Source: Calditrichia bacterium | GTDB taxonomy: Bacteria > Calditrichota > Calditrichia > Calditrichales > J004 | Length of the DNA: 64,000 nt | Assembly (NCBI GenBank): GCA_020635035.1 | Contig: JACKAO010000001.1 | Coordinates: 248,001-312,000 of the forward strand | Direction of reading: 5' to 3' | Shown here: piece after piece, positions 60,045 to 64,000 of the stretch | How the letters are laid out: every line of letters begins with the position of its first letter | Position numbering within the stretch: the first letter of the stretch is position 1 | Notes under the pieces: model-generated | Database searches by the model: none | Told to the model about the DNA's origin: nothing | What the model saw: only the letters and a program-made list of their open reading frames with translations | Translations under genes and position numbers: made by a program

Positions 60045-60938
60045 ATGCAAATATTTAAAAATGCAAACTTTCAATTTATTAGTAAGCGAAAGACAGGATA
60101 TATAGTAAGTTCTATTCTTATTATTGCTTCGATTATTTCCCTTATTATTCACGGCGGCCCTAAATATAATATTGATTTTACTGGCGGGTCACTTGTTCAT
60201 CTGAAATTTGAAAAACCGGTTGCCATTGAAGATGTTAGAGCATTATTAAGCAAAAGTGGTTTCACTGATGCTGAAATTAAACATTTCGGCAGCCCAACAG
60301 AAGTATCTATCAGGATAGGTGTTTCACAGACCAGAGATTCGTTATCTTATCTGATTGAAAGCGGAATTCACCAGGCTATGCCTGATAACCCTTTTGAAGA
60401 AAGACGCAATGAAATAGTTGGCCCTAAAATTGGTAAAGAACTGATTGTTGATGCACTTCTTGCAATTTTTTGGTCAATGATTTTAATTCTTATTTATGTT
60501 ATGTGGCGATTTGAATTTAAGTTTTCGGTGGGAGCTATTGCGGCTTTGCTACACGATATAATCATAACATTGGGGATTTTTTCAATATTTGATATCGAAA
60601 TATCTTCACCAATTATTGCGGCGGTCCTTACAATTGTCGGTTATTCACTTAATGACACAATCGTTGTTTTTGACCGTATTCGTGAAAATCTTAAGGCAGC
60701 CAGTAAAAATATTAGTGATATTTCTGGAATTGTAAATAACAGTATCAATCAGACTTTATCACGTACAATTATAACTTCCGGAACTACATTAATGGTAGTG
60801 ATCGTGCTGTTTTTCTTCGGTGGTGAAGTATTGAAAACTTTTGCACTTGCCTTGATTATTGGTATTGGAATTGGTACATATTCTTCAATATTTGTTGCCA
60901 GCCCGATTGTAATTGACTGGAGAACAAAAAAAGCCTAA
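60045..60938 (+). CDS. secF: Protein translocase subunit SecF
   Basis: A 297-residue partner of SecD. It has an N-terminal transmembrane helix, then Y-N-I-D-F-T-G-G (the F-x-G-G motif), a short P1-like periplasmic domain and five further helices with the conserved G-Y-S-L-N-D-T-I-V-V-F-D-R-I-R-E-N-L. The length is typical for SecF. The gene follows secD directly and a STAS gene follows 15 bases later, probably as one operon. Confidence 0.96.
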   Translation: MQIFKNANFQFISKRKTGYIVSSILIIASIISLIIHGGPKYNIDFTGGSLVHLKFEKPVAIEDVRALLSKSGFTDAEIKHFGSPTEVSIRIGVSQTRDSLSYLIESGIHQAMPDNPFEERRNEIVGPKIGKELIVDALLAIFWSMILILIYVMWRFEFKFSVGAIAALLHDIIITLGIFSIFDIEISSPIIAAVLTIVGYSLNDTIVVFDRIRENLKAASKNISDISGIVNNSINQTLSRTIITSGTTLMVVIVLFFFGGEVLKTFALALIIGIGIGTYSSIFVASPIVIDWRTKKA

Positions 60939-60953
60939 ACACGGGATTTTTAT

Positions 60954-61289
60954 ATGAATACTCAGGTATCAGAACGTGACGGTGTTGTAGTAATATCCTT
61001 ATCCGGTAAAATTATGGGTGGTCCGGAAGCAGGACAGATTAATGAGCAAATTAACAATCTGATTGATTCAGGAAAGATAAAAATTGTTATTGATCTGCAA
61101 AATGTAGAATGGATGAACAGTTCGGGACTGGGTATTTTAATTGGTGCAATTACCACACTTAAAAACAATGGCGGAAGAATGATACTTGCCAATGTTTCAG
61201 AGCGAATAGAAAATTTGTTAAAAATAACAAAGCTGATCAGCGTCTTTGATATTGAAAGTGATGTGGAAGCAGCTGTTCAGGCGTTATAA
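60954..61289 (+). CDS. STAS-domain anti-sigma-factor antagonist
   Basis: A 111-residue single STAS domain of the SpoIIAA/RsbV type. The site of regulatory phosphorylation lies in W-M-N-S-S57-G-L-G; the usual Asp before the two Ser is Asn here. The remaining fold V-V-V-I-S-L-S-G-K-I ... V-I-D-L-Q-N-V ... R-M-I-L-A-N-V is well conserved. Partner anti-sigma kinases and phosphatases are not in the window. The gene closes the secDF unit and is followed by an intrinsic terminator. Confidence 0.92.
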   Translation: MNTQVSERDGVVVISLSGKIMGGPEAGQINEQINNLIDSGKIKIVIDLQNVEWMNSSGLGILIGAITTLKNNGGRMILANVSERIENLLKITKLISVFDIESDVEAAVQAL

Positions 61290-61309
61290 TAAAACAAAAT
61301 CTTTTAACT

Positions 61310-61339
61310 AACTCCGGTCAATAGCCGGAGTTTTTTTTT
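61310..61339 (+). terminator. Rho-independent terminator after the STAS gene
   Basis: AACTCCGG (61310-61317) pairs with CCGGAGTT (61325-61332) across a 7-base loop, followed by nine or so T residues. It ends 10 bases before the purA ATG, so purA is either transcribed through it or from an undetected promoter. Confidence 0.85.
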
Positions 61340-61349
61340 GAGGAATCAG

Positions 61350-62621
61350 ATGCCCGTACAAATTGTGATTGGTGCCCAATGGGGTGATGAAGGCAAAGGT
61401 AAAATCATAGATGTTCTTAGTGAGAAGATGGACCTTGTTATCCGTTACCAGGGTGGGGCAAATGCCGGTCATACTGTTTATGTTGGAGACAAAAAATATG
61501 TGCTTCATTTGATTCCGAGTGGTATTCTGCGTGAGAATGTTCAATGTATTATTGGTGGTGGTGTTGTACTGGACCCACAAGCATTTATTGAAGAATTGGA
61601 CATTTTATCTAAAGCCGGCATCAATTATACTGATAGATTATTTATTTCTCCCAGGACACATATTATTTTCCCATATCACAAGAAACTTGATGCCCAATCT
61701 GAATCGAGTAAAGGGAAAAAATCGATAGGTACCACAGGTCGTGGTATAGGTCCGGCCTATGCAGATAAATATGGCCGACATGGAATCCGGGCAATCGATT
61801 TGTTAAATTTGGACTCACTAAAAATTAAAATTGAAGATAATCTGAAATTTAAAAATTTTGTTTTGGAGAAATTCTATAATGCCGAACCTGAAAGTCTTGA
61901 AAAAACTCTGGATTTTGCAAAAGAATATGCTTCAAAACTTAAGCCCTATATCAAAGAAACGCTCTCACTGATCCATTCTTACCAAAAGGAGGATAAACCC
62001 ATTCTCGTCGAAGGTGCGCAAGGCGCACTGCTTGATATCGATTATGGCTCTTTCCCATATGTAACCTCATCACATCCTGTTGCAGGCGGCGCGTTTATCG
62101 GCTCTGGAATAGCTCCGGTAAAATCTGAAATAACTGGTGTATTAAAAGCATACTTAACTCGTGTTGGAAATGGTCCTTTTCCTACCGAATTGGATGATCA
62201 GATAGGTGAAGATCTTAGGAAGTGCGGACATGAATATGGGGCTACCACTGGGAGACCAAGACGCTGTGGCTGGCTTGATATGGTTGCTGCACGATACTCT
62301 GCGCAGGTAAACGGACTTACAAATATAGCACTGACCAAGTTAGATGTTCTCAGCGGATTTGATACAATAAAAGTATGTACTTCATACAAATATAAACACG
62401 AAGAATTGGAATGGATCCCGGCTGATGAAAATATTTTTTCTGCTGTAGAACCTGTATATAAAACATTTAAAGGTTGGAACAGGCCGGTGGATACGTGCAC
62501 ATCTTTTAGTGACTTACCGGACGAAACCAAAGAATATATCGCATTTATAGAAGAATCTCTTGAAATTCCTGTAAAATATATCTCAGTCGGCCAAAGAAGA
62601 GATCAAATAATTCAAAAATGA
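61350..62621 (+). CDS. purA: Adenylosuccinate synthetase
   Basis: A 423-residue enzyme joining IMP and aspartate with GTP, the first committed step to AMP. Motifs: G-A-Q-W-G-D-E-G-K-G-K (P-loop-like, with catalytic Asp), N-A-G-H-T-V, T-G-R-G-I-G-P-A-Y-A-D-K, E-G-A-Q-G-A-L-L-D-I-D-x-G-x-F-P-Y-V-T-S-S, G-P-F-P-T-E-L and T-G-R-P-R-R-C-G-W-L-D. The ATG at 61350 follows a short GAGG site; the in-frame TTG at 61338 sits in the terminator T-run and is rejected. Confidence 0.97.
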   Translation: MPVQIVIGAQWGDEGKGKIIDVLSEKMDLVIRYQGGANAGHTVYVGDKKYVLHLIPSGILRENVQCIIGGGVVLDPQAFIEELDILSKAGINYTDRLFISPRTHIIFPYHKKLDAQSESSKGKKSIGTTGRGIGPAYADKYGRHGIRAIDLLNLDSLKIKIEDNLKFKNFVLEKFYNAEPESLEKTLDFAKEYASKLKPYIKETLSLIHSYQKEDKPILVEGAQGALLDIDYGSFPYVTSSHPVAGGAFIGSGIAPVKSEITGVLKAYLTRVGNGPFPTELDDQIGEDLRKCGHEYGATTGRPRRCGWLDMVAARYSAQVNGLTNIALTKLDVLSGFDTIKVCTSYKYKHEELEWIPADENIFSAVEPVYKTFKGWNRPVDTCTSFSDLPDETKEYIAFIEESLEIPVKYISVGQRRDQIIQK

Positions 62622-62646
62622 CCACTTAACGCGTTTTATTCTTAAG

Positions 62647-63510
62647 ATGCGCTTTTTAATACTATTTTTATTCTTAAATATTTTTCTGCTTAGCTGCAGC
62701 AACAATGAAAAGACTTCTCCGGTTGAAGACTTTCACATACTGTATATATCCAATCTAAATGGTGCAATTGAAAGCTGTGAATGTGGTGATCCGCCATTGG
62801 GTGGTTTGTCAAAAATATCCACCGTTGTTAATGATTACCGAAACAGATACAAAAATGTCGTTTTTATTGATGGTGGAGATGCCTTTAACTCCTATCCATA
62901 TAAGCAGCTGAATATTGCTGTTGCGGATGCCTACAAGATTATTCAGCCGGATATTTGGACAATTGCTGAACAGGAATTTGTTGATGGCTCGGAGTTTTTA
63001 ATAAATCAGCTATTAGAAAGCAGTTTATATTTTGTGGCAGGCAACTATTCTGTGAAAGGTTTAAATCTTGTTAAATACAGGATCTTTAACTATGGGCTCA
63101 ATAAAATAGCTTTTACAAGTTATTTACAACCCGGGCTAATAAAAAATGATTTGAAACCAGATAATATCCTGTTTGATGACAATCATGATTTAAAAAACTT
63201 CAATAAGGATGCATTCAGAGTATTGCTTTTTCATGGGACGGAGAAAGACTACTCAGATAAAATAAATCTGTTAAAAGAATACGACATGATTTTACTGGCG
63301 CATCAAGCAGTTCCGATCTTTAATACAGAATCTAAGCCTGTCGTTTTTGGCGGTTTGTTTGATGGGGAGAAAATTTTACATATAAGTTTGCACAAATCGG
63401 GTGACCGATTTAAAATAAACGCCGAATTTATTGAAATTTTTCAATCAATTAAATCTGATCCGGCTATTGAGAAAATTGTTGAAAATTATTTAATCACATT
63501 ACAGAAATGA
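62647..63510 (+). CDS. Metallophosphatase-like lipoprotein with degenerate metal ligands
   Basis: A 287-residue lipoprotein: lipobox L-L-S-C near residue 17, followed by a domain related to calcineurin-like/5'-nucleotidase metallophosphatases. Typical members start with D-x-H-G; here the segment is I-S-N-L-N-G-A-I-E-S-C-E-C-G, continuing P-P-L-G-G-L-S-K-I, as in the Cys-containing subgroup of UshA-like proteins. The G-G-D-A-F motif keeps its Asp but the G-N-H motif reads G-N-Y. At least two ligand positions are thus lost, making normal two-metal catalysis doubtful. A Cys-rich C-E-C-G motif might bind a metal instead. It is predicted to be periplasmic and lies four bases before trpD. Confidence 0.75.
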   Translation: MRFLILFLFLNIFLLSCSNNEKTSPVEDFHILYISNLNGAIESCECGDPPLGGLSKISTVVNDYRNRYKNVVFIDGGDAFNSYPYKQLNIAVADAYKIIQPDIWTIAEQEFVDGSEFLINQLLESSLYFVAGNYSVKGLNLVKYRIFNYGLNKIAFTSYLQPGLIKNDLKPDNILFDDNHDLKNFNKDAFRVLLFHGTEKDYSDKINLLKEYDMILLAHQAVPIFNTESKPVVFGGLFDGEKILHISLHKSGDRFKINAEFIEIFQSIKSDPAIEKIVENYLITLQK

Positions 63511-63514
63511 GTTT

Positions 63515-64000
63515 ATGAATATTAAAGATGCAATTAACCGTTTAGTCAGCAGACACAATCTGTCTCTTGAAGAAACACATGATGTTATCAACAGCATTAT
63601 GGAAGGTGAAGCAACAGATGCACAAATTGCCTGTTTTCTGACAGCTTTGCGGTTAAAAGGGGAAACGGTAGCTGAAATAAGCGGAGCGGCAAAAGCTATG
63701 GCGGCAAAAGCAGAGAGATTTGATATTTCTGCTGAAAATGTTGTTGATACATGTGGTACGGGTGGTGATAACCTGCATACATTTAATATATCAACGACTG
63801 CAGCAATAATTGCAGCCGGAGCAGGTGTGAAAATTGCAAAGCACGGTAACAGATCCGTATCAAGTAAATGCGGAAGTGCAGATATTTTAAAAAGTCTTGG
63901 TGTAAATATCGATATTGATGTATCAAAATTTGTAAAAGTTTTCAATGAGATAGGGTTGGCTTTTCTTTTTGCACCTGTTTATCACAAAGCAATGAAATAT
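63515..64000 (+). CDS. trpD: Anthranilate phosphoribosyltransferase, 3'-truncated by the window edge
   Basis: The first 162 codons of TrpD, which transfers phosphoribose to anthranilate in tryptophan synthesis. The N-terminal helical domain includes D-A-Q-I-A-C-F-L-T-A-L-R-L-K-G-E-T, and the glycosyltransferase domain shows D-T-C-G-T-G-G-D, F-N-I-S-T-T-A-A and the K-H-G-N-R-S-V-S-S-K-C-G-S-A-D segment, all hallmark motifs. The frame is open to the end of the window, so the stop codon lies outside. It starts 4 bases after the upstream lipoprotein gene. No other trp gene is visible. Confidence 0.96.
   Translation, partial: MNIKDAINRLVSRHNLSLEETHDVINSIMEGEATDAQIACFLTALRLKGETVAEISGAAKAMAAKAERFDISAENVVDTCGTGGDNLHTFNISTTAAIIAAGAGVKIAKHGNRSVSSKCGSADILKSLGVNIDIDVSKFVKVFNEIGLAFLFAPVYHKAMKY

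Noticed and set aside
63499..63945. A 148-codon minus-strand frame at the right end
   Set aside because: It is antisense to the clear trpD reading frame, which carries multiple TrpD signature motifs.
1..64000. CRISPR arrays, insertion sequences, integrases, prophage genes and toxin-antitoxin pairs
   Set aside because: No direct-repeat/spacer series, transposase-like protein, terminal inverted repeats or phage-type genes were seen in the window.

Overview
The window comes from a low-to-moderate G+C, Gram-negative bacterium, most likely of the Fibrobacterota-Chlorobiota-Bacteroidota (FCB) superphylum and possibly close to Calditrichota/Ignavibacteria. The evidence is a type IX secretion C-terminal sorting domain with an N-P-F-N-P motif, a GWxTD-domain protein, a cysteine-poor DksA/TraR-like regulator of the kind common in FCB, ADP-heptose genes split into hldA and hldC, several lipobox lipoproteins, and a 30-residue AURKAIP1/COX24-like basic peptide. 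The phylum assignment is an inference; no rRNA gene is present.

Layout. 1-5.4 kb: the 3' part of polA, an NTF2-like protein, a serine beta-lactamase-like hydrolase, an ADP-ribosylglycohydrolase and a lipocalin. 5.4-8.6 kb: a minus-strand cheW-mcp pair. 8.9-13.5 kb: a T9SS-exported SGNH-type esterase, a second ADP-ribosylglycohydrolase and a glycerate 2-kinase, meeting dnaG on the minus strand. 15.3-24.0 kb: a plus-strand run of DUF3467, yggS, divIVA-like, a lipoprotein, purine nucleoside phosphorylase, ileS, dksA-like, lspA and rluD. 24.0-28.6 kb: a minus-strand overlapping trio made of a peptidase/beta-propeller/outer-membrane-barrel fusion, a BamB-like lipoprotein and a small membrane protein. 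28.9-32.1 kb: two outer-membrane barrel-like proteins and rseP. 32.2-34.2 kb: a very AT-rich orphan of 692 residues. 34.3-46.4 kb: tRNA(CAU), a zinc-ribbon coiled-coil protein, RNase P RNA, recJ, rodZ-like, a thioredoxin-like lipoprotein, a small membrane protein, a soluble histidine kinase, hldA, hldC, a LysM lytic transglycosylase, a zinc-ribbon TPR protein, the mS38-like peptide, xseA, xseB and nadK. 46.5-55.8 kb: a six-gene minus-strand cluster of two lipoproteins, a PdxJ-like protein, a GH2-like membrane protein, smc and a GWxTD protein. 56.0-64.0 kb: ligA, secD, secF, a STAS protein, purA, a metallophosphatase-like lipoprotein and the 5' part of trpD.

Most of the content is housekeeping: DNA replication and repair (polA, dnaG, recJ, xseAB, ligA, smc), cell envelope assembly (lspA, rseP, secDF, hldA/hldC, lytic transglycosylase, lipoproteins) and nucleotide or cofactor metabolism (purine nucleoside phosphorylase, purA, nadK). 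No mobile element, CRISPR array or phage gene was seen.

The points most worth a second look are: a PdxJ homologue in which the positions of all three known catalytic residues and a conserved N-terminal His are substituted; a chemoreceptor gene with a sharp internal change in G+C; a peptidase-propeller-barrel protein translationally coupled to a BamB-like lipoprotein; a GH2-like protein without its nucleophile and with a six-helix membrane tail in the smc operon; a 692-residue orphan at roughly 26% G+C; and a recurrent promoter pattern TTGAYT-N17-TAAATT.
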